Origin: a virus
Direction: 5' to 3' (one strand)
DNA length: 64,000 bases
IMG/VR virus record: IMGVR_UViG_3300023115_000010
Coordinates: 1 to 64,000 of that record
Position 1 is the first letter of the stretch; the number at the start of each line of letters is the position of its first letter. This document shows positions 7,861 to 18,900 of this stretch, one piece after another. Both the position numbers and the translations under genes were made by a program. Under the pieces are notes generated by a model, which did not search any database, was not told the origin of the DNA, and was given only the letters and a program-made list of their open reading frames with translations.

Positions 7861-8109
7861 CATAACAAAGACGACGGTCCGAGTTAGATAGTGCAAGGAA
7901 ACGATGCTTCACATAGGCATTAACTTGACTCACACGCTGTGGTGGCGCTGTAAGACTTTGGAGACAAGGCGTTGCAGAGAAAGTAGAACTAACCATTCTA
8001 TTGTGAGGTTGTGCTAGTTATGTAGACAGGATATGTCACGGCACTTGTAGGTAATCCTTAGTCCTACCTATCACTATTAAAAAAGGTCTACTACGGTAGG
8101 CCTTTTTTT
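7861..8109 (+). ncRNA. Putative stand-alone structured non-coding RNA next to gp23
   Basis: This stretch of about 245 nt between gp23 and the fibre genes has no credible reading frame. It is bounded by a sigma70-type promoter and an intrinsic terminator. Local pairing is extensive. TACATAAC (7859-7866) pairs exactly with GTTATGTA (8017-8024), closing a 5' domain. ATGC/GCAT (7904-7907/7917-7920) and CACA-CGC-TGTG (7931-7941) form internal hairpins. GACA-GGATA-TGTC (about 8025-8037) and GTAGG/CCTAC (about 8047/8063) form 3' hairpins. I do not recognise it as tmRNA, RNase P RNA, SRP RNA, tRNA or a named phage RNA. Function is unknown. An early host-regulating or antisense RNA is possible, and its promoter class suggests expression before late genes. 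Confidence 0.7.
8081..8109 (+). terminator. Intrinsic terminator of the RNA unit
   Basis: AAAAGGTCTA (8081-8090) pairs with TAGGCCTTTT (8097-8106) through a CTACGG loop, with one G-U pair, and a run of T residues follows. It defines the 3' end of the putative RNA. Confidence 0.85.
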
Positions 8110-8139
8110 ACGGACATTATAACCCATTTTTACGAAAAA

Positions 8140-8147
8140 GATAAATA
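8140..8147 (+). promoter_or_regulatory. T4-like late promoter (GATAAATA)
   Basis: GATAAATAC is the full late element of this genome. It is followed by a leader of about 84 nt with two hairpins (CCTCA-CGA-TGAGG and GGGG-ACCCAA-CCCC) and then AAGGAG before the ATG at 8232. It starts the fibre gene block. Confidence 0.75.
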
Positions 8148-8231
8148 CTTATGTCAAGAGGAGAGCCTCACGATGAGGACTTATGGGGACCCAACCCCGT
8201 AGACCTAGAACGTCAACATAAGGAGAAAACA

Positions 8232-8597
8232 ATGGGACGTCCAGTAAATAAAAGAAACTTCGGAGCAACTGGTGTTGATGCAGCACCTACAGTTCCAATC
8301 CGCTTCTACTCAGGTGGAAGTTTGTATGAAGGAAAAATTCTTTCACAAAGAGCAACAAACAAGTTTAACTGTTCAAATGACGGTGATTCAGTCACTGAAG
8401 TATGCACATTAACTTCGGATGGTTCTGCACCAAATGCAAACGGCGAATGCCAAATCATTGGTATTGTTGATGGCGGTGGTGCTATTGCAATCAAAAAGTT
8501 GTTTAACAGAACAGCAGTAGACTTCAACAACAATCGTTATACATGGACAGCAGAAGACGACTCAACAGAATCATTACTTAGACTTACAGCTATCTAA
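8232..8597 (+). CDS. Small virion-associated protein, unknown
   Basis: The 121-aa product begins GRPVNKRNFG after the ATG. I chose ATG 8232 because AAGGAG lies 8 nt before it. An in-frame ATG at 8151 has no ribosome site, is only 3 nt from the late promoter, and would translate a hairpin-rich leader. The body is beta-rich with Gly/Asn/Thr turns and no recognisable enzymatic motif. It heads the fibre operon, and similar small proteins precede fibre genes in marine T4-like phages, so a structural role is likely but unproven. Confidence 0.7.
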   Translation: MGRPVNKRNFGATGVDAAPTVPIRFYSGGSLYEGKILSQRATNKFNCSNDGDSVTEVCTLTSDGSAPNANGECQIIGIVDGGGAIAIKKLFNRTAVDFNNNRYTWTAEDDSTESLLRLTAI

Positions 8598-8607
8598 GGA
8601 GTGATAC

Positions 8608-9636
8608 ATGTTAAAGTTACAACAGTATGATCAAGTAAGCGAATACAAAGTAAAGATCTCCGACGGAGGCAACTTTACATTTGATACAGGTGACGGCACA
8701 GGCACAGTATTCGTTAATGGAAACTTAAATGTGCAAGGTGAAACAACAACTGTTGGCTCTAGTGACTTGGTAGTATCTGATAATACTATTACAGTCAACA
8801 GCGGCGAAACAGGCGCTGGTGTTTCATTAAACACTGCCGGCTTGATTATAGATAGAGGAACTTTAACTTTTGCTAACCTACTATTTGATGAAAGATTAAC
8901 AACTATTGACTCGGGTGGTAATGATAGTCAGCCAGGTGCATTTAGTTTTACAAATGACAATGGTGATTTCCTAGGTATTCATGTTGCAAGTATTAAAACA
9001 GCAGATGATCAAAATCTGTATCTCTTAGGAGAAAACTCAACAGGATTTCTAAGTGTTACAGGCACAGTAGACTACGAACAACAACTATTTCCGTATGTTA
9101 GTGGTGCAATACAAGGAAACCCAAGCACTGACGACAGATTACAACCACCAGTTGACGACGATGCAATACCAAACGTCAAATCTGTAAAAGATTATGTCAA
9201 GGCATATAACTCAAGGAACTTCCAAGATACTATTGCCGCACTTCAAGATAGTGACACAAGGGTAACTGCATTTGATGCAGATGATCCAGATGTTACTGTA
9301 AGCAGCGTTGATATTCAAATAGACAATATTGTTACAGCAACTTTTAAAGCATCATATGCAGATATATTCGATTATCGTTTTAGCACTGGAGATTTGGAAA
9401 CAACAAATCTTGATGGTAACTTGAGGATATCAGCCAATGGAACAGGCAGTATTATTACAGGGTTTCCGTTTGAAATAGAAAAACAAACAGACCCAACTGC
9501 ACCAACTGATGGTATAAAGTTGTATTCAAAGACTGAAGCAGACGGCGGTACAGGTTTGTTTTTTATTAATGAAAACAGCACAAACGACGAATTGATTAGT
9601 AGGAACAAAGCATTACTTTACAGTATTATTTTTTAA
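8608..9636 (+). CDS. Fibre-like structural protein
   Basis: The 342-aa product contains short beta repeats typical of phage fibres, including 'GNLNVQGETTTVGSSDLVVS' and 'DNTITVNSGETGAG'. The same segment type recurs in the giant fibre at 19387 (GNLTVNGTTTTVDSATLIVE), so the proteins share a building block. The C-terminal half has Asp-rich turns ('DDPDVTVSSVDIQIDN') and a final Gly/Asn segment. AAGGAG precedes the ATG. It is probably part of the adhesion apparatus; its position on the particle cannot be read from sequence. Confidence 0.75.
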   Translation: MLKLQQYDQVSEYKVKISDGGNFTFDTGDGTGTVFVNGNLNVQGETTTVGSSDLVVSDNTITVNSGETGAGVSLNTAGLIIDRGTLTFANLLFDERLTTIDSGGNDSQPGAFSFTNDNGDFLGIHVASIKTADDQNLYLLGENSTGFLSVTGTVDYEQQLFPYVSGAIQGNPSTDDRLQPPVDDDAIPNVKSVKDYVKAYNSRNFQDTIAALQDSDTRVTAFDADDPDVTVSSVDIQIDNIVTATFKASYADIFDYRFSTGDLETTNLDGNLRISANGTGSIITGFPFEIEKQTDPTAPTDGIKLYSKTEADGGTGLFFINENSTNDELISRNKALLYSIIF

Positions 9637-9647
9637 AGGATTAGATT

Positions 9648-9980
9648 ATGGCAATAAACAATGTATCAATACTATCAACTGACACAACGGCATTATCGGT
9701 TCCTGCTGACAAAAAGTATGCTATCACAACATTACTTGTTTGTAACTATGCGTCATCGTCTAACAGTATAAACGATAGTTCTTTTAATATGCATGTTATT
9801 AAAGGATCTGGAGGAGTTAAATCAAACGAAAATTTAATATTGAATAGTATATCTTTACCAGCTCAAGAAACATTTACATTTAATGTTGAAAGACTGATAT
9901 TGGAAGCAGGCGATAGGGTTATTTTGAACAGCCCTGACGACGACAAACTAAGTGCTACTATTAGTTATTTGGAAGTATAA
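9648..9980 (+). CDS. Small beta-rich structural protein
   Basis: The 110-aa product (MAINNVSILSTDTTALSVPA...) has alternating hydrophobic beta-strand patterning and no catalytic motif. Proteins of this size and N-terminal style occur beside fibre genes in T4-like cyanophages, where they are treated as virion components. The stop overlaps the next start by one base (TAATG), so expression is probably coupled to the giant fibre downstream. Function unknown. Confidence 0.65.
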   Translation: MAINNVSILSTDTTALSVPADKKYAITTLLVCNYASSSNSINDSSFNMHVIKGSGGVKSNENLILNSISLPAQETFTFNVERLILEAGDRVILNSPDDDKLSATISYLEV

Positions 9981-12900
9981 TGAAGTACATAAAGAAGCAG
10001 ATATTACACGAAAGAAAAGTAAACAATCAATCGTTTGTTTTGAACGCAGATGGTAGTATTGAACTTACACCGTTGCCAGGAAAAGATGTTACAATAACAG
10101 GTAATCTAAATGTAACAGGAAACTCGCCTGGCGCAACAAATGATAATGTTTACTATGTGAGTTTACAAGGTAACGATAGTAACAACGGTAAAGGTGCAGG
10201 ACCGGGGCAAGCAAAAAGAACTGTTAAAGCAGCAGTTGAAGCAGCTCCTGCTGGTGCTACAATACATGTTGCTGCCGGAGACTTTTATGAAGAAAACCCT
10301 ATTACACTAAAAGCAAGACAAACTGTTAGAGGTGATAGTTTACGTAATACTCAAATTTATCCAAAAAATAATACAGAAACTATATTTTATATGGATAATG
10401 CGTGTTATTTGTTTCAACTTACTTTCCGTGCACTAAGAGATCCAGGTTGGTGTGCTGAAATCAAACCAGGTGCACTTGTTACTGTGTCACCTTATGTTCA
10501 AAACTGTACAAACATGAATGGTCCTTGGTTAAATGACGGAACTGAGTTTATACCATTTGAAACTGTACAAATCGAAGGTGTTGCACCAGGTGCAAGGCCT
10601 ATTGAGAATGATCCTACAGTTCCACTAGCAAAACGTGTTAACACAACTGGCGGCGGTAATGGTATGTTGGTTGATGGTAATCAATATGATCCAAACAGTT
10701 TGGTTAAATCATTTGTTGCTGACGCATTTACACAGATTGCACAAGGTGGTATTGGTTTCCACATTACAAATGAAGGTTATACACAGATTGTTAGCTGCTT
10801 CTCTGTTTTTACAAGAGTTGGTTTCCAAGCAACAAAAGGCGGATATCTAAGTATTTCAAACAGTGTTAGTGACTTTGGAACTTATGCTATCATTGCTGAC
10901 GGATTATTTGATAAAGTATTTACTAATGCTAGACCAACACAGGATTATTTTTCAAGTGTAGGTAGTGTTACAGTAAATAGTACAGGTGCAGGATATACTA
11001 GTGTACCTACTGTTGAGTTTGATCCACCTTTAGGAGATCCTAATGGTATAACGGCTACTGGTACAGCATCGCTTGATGCAACAACTGGACAGATTTCTGC
11101 TGTTACAATAGTAAACGGCGGTACTGGTTATGATAGAATACCTGATGTAAGATTTGTTGGCGGCGGGTTTGACGTTATTGCAACAGCTACAGCTAACCTT
11201 GTTACAAATAGAATCATTCAAGTTAATGGTTTGAGAGATATTCCACAAACTGGTAGTATATTACAGTTTCCTGGCGATTCAAATGCATATTATGTAACTG
11301 CAAATGATATTACACAACAACCGTTTATATATGACGAAGCTGTCTGTCGTAGAGACACACAACGCATTGTAGATGCAGTTGCTGGTGATCTAGTTATGGG
11401 AACTAACTATCAAAGTATTGCAGCAGGTAGAAGTTATTTACGTGCAAGAGCAAATAAAGTTCTTGCAGCACAACTTGCTCCAACTATTTACGGTATTGAA
11501 GCAGCAAGAGACGAAATGCTTGCTCGTATTCCTGATAGTGATCCTGCAAATGAAGATGCAAGATATTATATTATTGAACGTTTTGCAGAAATAGTTTCAT
11601 ACTTAAATCAAGGTGATAGTACTGCGGCTCCTGATATCGATTTAGGAAGTATTACTACAATCGATGAAGGCACAAGAGCAGCAGCAGATAATATTGTAGC
11701 CAACAAAGACTTTATTGTAGACGAACTTACAAACTATATTAGTACACAGTTTACAAACTTGTCTTATAATCAAAGTAAATGTGAAAGAGATACTAGATTA
11801 TTAGTTGAAGCTATTGGTTATGATATTGCAACAGGCAGTAACTCTAGAACAATAACAGCAGCAGTAAGTTATGCAAGAGCAAATGCAAGTGTTGTATCTT
11901 CGGATGTACAGTTTACAGTTTCAAAAGCAACATTTGAAAATACAAGGGACAGTATTCTTGCATTAGGAGATGTTGCAGCAAGTGCAACAGCAACAACAAG
12001 AGTTAACAACTTATTCACAGAGTTTTTAGATATTTTCACAGGTTTAAACTTCAATAAAGAAAAGTGTGAAAGAGATATAGGTTACATTGTTGATAGCGTA
12101 GCATGGGATGTTATTTTAAATACAAACTACAATGCAGTCACAACAGGATTGAGTTACCAAAGAGCTAATAGTGGATATTTGTTGAGCAACCAATCTCAAC
12201 AAACTGTACGTGCATACGAATACATGAAAACCATTAGTGCAGAAACTTATATGGAATCTAGTAGCACAGCAGTAACAAGAAGTGATGCAGCATTCGACGA
12301 AATACTCGATATCATACAAAATGCTGATAGTAGTCAAGATGAAAATGTTGTAGATACTATTACTTTTACAGATCCGGGTGTCGATGTAAACAAAAGATAT
12401 GCAAGAGAACTATTGCAACTTAACAGAGGCTATATTGCAACTGAACTTACAACTTGGATTGCTGCAAACTTTCCAAGTTTAACATACGACAGTGTAAAAT
12501 GTGAAAGAGATGTAAAATTTATCACAGACGCAGTGTGTTTTGACGTTCAGTATGGAGGCAACTTTGCAACAAGAAGAGCTGCTGATGCATACCTAGTAGG
12601 CACAGTAAGTCAGTTAGGAAGTGCTGATGAGATAACAGCCACGATAGCTGCATACAACGAACTGATTAATATTATGCAAAACATAATATTAGAAACCTAT
12701 TCGGGGCAACAAACAACTACTAATCCAGCAACATCAACAGAAGTTGATGAAGTTGGTACTCTTGTACAGGTTGTAATTGATGTTATTGAAGCAGGAAATA
12801 CAAATGTATTACCAACACTTACAGAGCCAAGTATTTCACATATCACTGATGCAGACTTGATATTTGCCTTCAACAACTGGCAAGATAATATGCCTGCTAT

Positions 12901-15900
12901 CAAAGTAGATGTTTTAGAAGAAATAGATGTAAACATTACAAATGCAGATACAGTTACTTACCCTGCACCAACTGGTATAAATGATGCTAAAGTAAATGCA
13001 AATGCACAACTGGTTGCAAACAAAGAGTTTATAAAAGATGAGATAGCAGCATGGGTAAACATTACTTATCCATCCGTTTATAACAACGGCAATGGTTACA
13101 ATGAAAGAAAATGTAAAAGAGATGTTGGTTACATTGTAGATGCACTTGCGTATGATGTTTTATATGGCGGTAATACTCAAACAAGAGTTGCAGCAGAGGC
13201 ATATTTTGTTGGTACTGCAAACCAGCTAGGAACAGATTCAGACGAAATAGAAGCAACAACTGCTGCATACGATAGATTAAAAACAGTTGTAAGTCAAGTT
13301 GTTTTAGAAGGTGCTGTAAGTAGATCAACCGGTAACGATACTACACAAGACACAAGCGGTGAGCCAGCAACAGGTACAGAATCTACTATTTTACAACAAC
13401 TAGTGCAAATCATTATCGATGTTATTGATGCGGGTAATCTAAACAATCTGCCAGAACAAATTTTGCCTGATATTAGTTTTGCAGCAGATGATGTTGAAGC
13501 AGCAGCATTAACAACATACGGACAAAGAAATAATCTAGGAGAAGAAACTACAACATTTGTTTTAGAAAACTATCCTGATTTTACATACGATCAAACAAAA
13601 TGTAAACGAGATGTACAACTGGTTTTAGAAGCAGTCATTCGCGATACAAGATTAGGAACTAATCACAACACAATAGTTGCAGCTCAAGCATATCAACGTG
13701 CAACAGCAACGTATTTTAATGTAAATCAAAATCCTGCAACTATAATGGCTCTAAGATATGTTAAAACACAAGCATTAGCATATGCAGCAGCAGATTCAGT
13801 TGCAACAACACGTATTACAGAAAACTTTGAAAACTTCTTTAATATTGTTCAATACGAAGTAGAACCAAGTGAAGGTACAACATTTCCATCACCAACTCCT
13901 GCTAGCCAAGAACGTATTGATTCAGCGAGATTGCTACAAGATAATAGAGATTTCTTGATTGAAGAAACTGTTCTACATATTAACAATCAATATTTTATAT
14001 ATGATGCAACAAAATGTAGAAGAGACAGTGGATTAATATTAGATGGTATTATAAAAGATTTAACATTAGGAACAAACTATTGGGCTGTGTTGAATGGTCT
14101 ATCTTATCGTAGAGCAAACTCCGCAAAAGTTATAAACGATCAGTTAACCGAAACTATCTCAGCAATCACAAGATTAAAAACACAAACAATAGCAGTTCTT
14201 ACAGATGCTCCAAGTATCTCAGCAGTAAGTGCAGCATTTGATGAAGTGATTGATATTTTAACTAATGGTACAGCAAATGCAGATGCATTAACATGGACAT
14301 CAACTGGAGTAAATGTTGATCACACTAATGCAAGAATACAGCTTCAAAATAATAGAAAACTAATCGAAGACGAAGTTATTTTATGGATAAGAGACAACGA
14401 ACCATCTTTGGTATATGACGAAGCAACATGTCGTAGAGATTTAGGTTACATTATTGATGCAATCAGTCATGACTTAAACTATAACACAAATCTTGCAACA
14501 AAAGAAGCAGCTAAAGCATATTTTGTTGGTACTACAAGTCAACTTCCAGCAGACCAAAGGACTGCTACAGGCAACGCTATGGAACAACTTGGTCTTATCA
14601 CATATGATGTTTTACTTGAAGCATACTCAGGGCAAGATACATCTGCTGGACTTGTATCAAGTGAAGAAGCAAATAAATCAACAGAACTTGCTAATATTAT
14701 TAGAGATGTAGTAAAAGCAAATACTTTAGAGTTATTGCCAGCAGACGAAGCACTGGATGATACTTGGAGTTCTTCAAACTTGCTTGCAAGTAAGGATTTG
14801 ATTAATACAAACAGAACTGCGTTACTTGACGATAACATTAACTATATTAATACTGTACTAAACGGATTTAGTTATGATGAAAGCAAGTGTCGCAGAGATA
14901 CTGGACGTATTATTGATGCGGCTACACATGACTTATTATATCTTGGTAATAGAAGTATTTTGATTGCTACTCGTAGTTATTTTGACGACGGTGTAATACA
15001 AGTTTATGGACAAGAATCTCAAACACAAGATGCATTAGAACATTTGCGAGATACAGCTATTCAAGTCATTCAAGGTGCTGCTGTTGTTCCTGAGGTTGGT
15101 AATCCAGAAACACAAAGTATATCTGGAACATATGGAACATCGTCAGAAAGCGAAGAACTTGGTGAATTATTTGATATTGTTATTACTGCTATATCTGATT
15201 CAGACGGACTTGCAACAACTCCGCAAAACAGCAACCCTGATGTAAGCTGGATCGAAGTTGGACTTTCAGAAGCAATGATAAATGTTGAGAATAATATCTC
15301 AACAATACAAGAAGGCACTATTACATATATTACAGATAACATTGTATCTTTTGATTATGATGTTGCAAAATGTGAAAGAGACACTGCCTATATTGTTGAT
15401 GCAGCAGTTTATGATATGACGTTTGGAGGCAATAAACAAACTCGTCGTGCAGCTGAAGCATATTATAGTAATGCAGTTATTGCAGGACAAGAATCTATTA
15501 CAGAACTAAGCTATAGACATCTTGCTGACGTAGTTGAAAAAGTTGCACAAAACTTGAAAGTAACAGCAACATCTGGAACTACAGAAACACAAACTTATGG
15601 AACAATAGGCGGAAGTTCTACATCAGGTGGCTATGCATCTTTATTGATCAATAAAATTGCAGATGTTATAGAATATGGAGGAACTTCGTATTTGCCTGCA
15701 GAGGAAGATCATCATTATGATAGTTTAGGACCAACTTCTCTTGTCAAACAACAGCGTGAAGATATCTTAAATGATTTAGACGATATTGTAGATGAAGCGA
15801 TTAGACTACTTAACATCGAATATGGTGGTATAGCTAATCTAACATTGTTCCCAGGTGTTGTTTCTGTTCTTGAAGGTACAAAAGGAAGTATGCAACGTGT

Positions 15901-18900
15901 TAGCACAGTTAGTACTTCGGGTCATGCATTTGAATATGTTGGCGCAGGTATTACCTATAATGCTCTACCATTCTTTGGCGGATCACCTATTGCAGAAAAC
16001 GAGTTTGTTGAAACAGATAACGGTAAGGTTTTTGCAGGTGGTACAGTTGACCAAATCGGTAACTTTAAAGTTGGTAACTTCTTTAATGTTAATGCACTTA
16101 CAGGTGCTATTACATTAAACGCTGAAGAAATCAATCTAAGTGGTATTGCAAGTATTGGTCCATTTAAACGTTTTGGTATTCCTGTTGGTGTTGAACTACA
16201 AGAAGTAAGTAACAATGCAGACATGACTGCAAGCACAGGTGTTGCTGATATTAATACAGTGCCTACACAAGTTGCAGTTGTAACGTATGTTGAAAACAGA
16301 TATCTAAACAAACTAACTGGCGGTGTTGTAGAAGGCGATGTACAGTTTGAAACTGATATTGCAGTAGACGGTGGCGATTTAAGTACAACTTCAACTGTGT
16401 TTAACTTGATCAACGATAACGCAAGCACAGTGAACTTTGCAGGTGGTGCAACTAGTATTGTAATAGGTGCTGACACAGTTGGTTTAACAGAAATCAAACA
16501 TGATTTAGATGTAACTGGTACACTTGATGTAGGCGGCAATACAACTATTGTTGGTGACTTTGACCTAACATTACCTGATGAAACTCAACAAGCATTTAAT
16601 GTAAGCATGAGTACAGAAGATTATATTAGTATTGATACTAGAAATGCACTTGAAAACATTACATTTGGTGTTATTCCTACTGTTAGTGTTTTGAACGATA
16701 AAGAAAGTCCTAATAAAACCGACGGTGCATTTACAGTTGCTGGTGGCGTAGGCATTGGTAAAAACTTAAATGTTGGCGGCGATATTTTCTTCGAAGGTAC
16801 TATTGTTAGTACAGATAGCGCAAGTTTGAGCTTATTCAACGATACAGCTGGTACAGTTGAAGCGTTTGGCGATGCTACTGAAATCACTATTGGTAGTGCA
16901 GGTATTGTTCCTGGTAACTTTACAGTAGAAAACGACTACATTAGATTTACCAGTGTTTATAACATGAAAATACCAACAGGTACAACAGGTGAAAGAGGAC
17001 TTGTCCCAGATGAAGGTTATATTCGTTTCAACACCGACTTGGGTATTTTTGAAGGCTACGATGGTATTGCTTGGAACACACTAGGCGGTGTTAGAGATGT
17101 AGATGGTAACACATATATCGAAGCAGAAAGCTCGCCAGGATCAAATGAAAACGAACTGAGTTTTGTTACAGATGGCTTGGAAAGAATGAATCTGAGCACA
17201 ACATCATTCCGTTTAGATGATACAATAACAAGTATTACATTTGAAGGAACAACCCAGTCAGACAGTCCAGACAGTGGTTTGTTGGTTATCGAAGGTGGCA
17301 TGGGCATTGAGAAAAATCTCAATGTAAGAGGTGATTTAAGAGTTTATAACAACACTGTATTAAATGGTGCTCTTGATGTAGACGGTAGTGTTACTATTGG
17401 TACAAACGACAGTGTTGTAGACAATCTTACAGTTAATGCAAATGCAACATACAATGTGTACGATGCTACAACAGGTGCATTTGAAATACTAGAAGGTGCA
17501 AACAGTTACTTCAAAGTAAACACAACAGATGGTGCAGAACAAGTATTATTTGGTGTAAATCCAGTTATTAGAATCCAAAACACAACAGAAGCAACAGATT
17601 CAAATACAGGTGCATTAGTAGTATCAGGCGGCGTGGGCATAAACGGTAATGTATTTGTTACTGGCAATATGCAAGTTGATGGTTCGCTTACATTTGGTGA
17701 CGATGCAGTATTAGATGCAATCAATGTAGCTGGTGATGCAGACTTTAACATTCCTGATAACACAGCAGAAGCATTCACTGTTAGACAAGCATCTGCAAGT
17801 TATATCAATGTTGATACTCAAAATACTACAGAAAATATTACATTTGGTGCAACTCCAAAGATTGTTATACAAAATGTAACTGATAGTGTTGACAAAGACA
17901 CTGGAGCATTAGTTGTCGAAGGCGGCGTTGGTATTGAGAAAAACCTTACTGTAGGTGTTGATGTTGTTGTTGATAGAAATATTGAAGCAGCTGGAGATGT
18001 TGCAGTTAACGGCGGAGATATTACCACAACAGCAACTACATTTAATCTTGCAAATGCAAATGCTACAACAGTAAATGCATTTGGAGATGCAACAAGCATT
18101 ACATTTGGTGCTGAAACAGGTACTATTACATTTAACAACGAAAACTTTATATTTGATAGTACAGCAAGTCTCCAACTTCCAGCTGGTACAACTGCTCAAA
18201 GAACATCACCTGTAACAGGTCAAATTAGATTTAACACAGATGATACTTTGTTTGAAGGTTATGATGGTACTGCTTGGGGTTCGCTAGGTGGCGTAAAAGA
18301 CGTTGACCAAGACACATTTATTAGACCAGAAACAGCACCAGGATCAGATGAAGATACATTAGAGTTCTTTACTAATGGTGTAAAGAGACTGACTCTTACA
18401 CAAACTGATCTTGATATTGATTCTAGCATACAAGTTGATATTGCAAACACAAGCACAAGTTATAGATATGACACTGGTGCACTTACTATTGCAGGTGGAT
18501 TAGGTGTTGCAGAAAACTTATTTGTTCAAGGATTTATTGGCGGTGATACAACTGGAACACTACAACTTACAGATTTATACACTGATAAGTTGTTAATCAA
18601 AGCTGGTACTATTGAAACACCAGATGATTTTAAAATAGTATCAAATGCTCCTGATAGCGCAGCAGATGATATTGTTTATCCAGTTACACTAGCGCATCAT
18701 AGCGTAAGTGGAACACCTGTTGCAGGCTCTGGTGTTGGTATGAAGTTTGAGCTTGAAACAACAAACAGCAACTTTGAAACAGGTGTACAGTTTGATGTGA
18801 TTGCTCAAGATGTTACCGGCGGACAAGAAGATTTTGACTTTGTTGTAAGTAATATGATAGCAGGTTCGCTAGTTGAAAAACTTAGAATAAGCGAAAATAC

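Noticed and set aside
7861-8109. tmRNA, RNase P RNA or tRNA as the identity of the RNA unit
   Set aside because: There is no CCA end, T-arm, tag frame, or the conserved P4-type core; no cloverleaf can be drawn.
8151-8231. N-terminal extension of the small fibre-block protein from ATG 8151
   Set aside because: There is no ribosome site, the ATG is 3 nt from the late promoter, and the segment folds into hairpins; ATG 8232 has a strong AAGGAG.
16000-18456. Numerous minus-strand open frames opposite the giant fibre genes (also near 26000-29600)
   Set aside because: They are hydrophobic Val/Thr/Ser/Pro-rich shadows of ACA/GGT-rich fibre repeats, with no start signals or homology.
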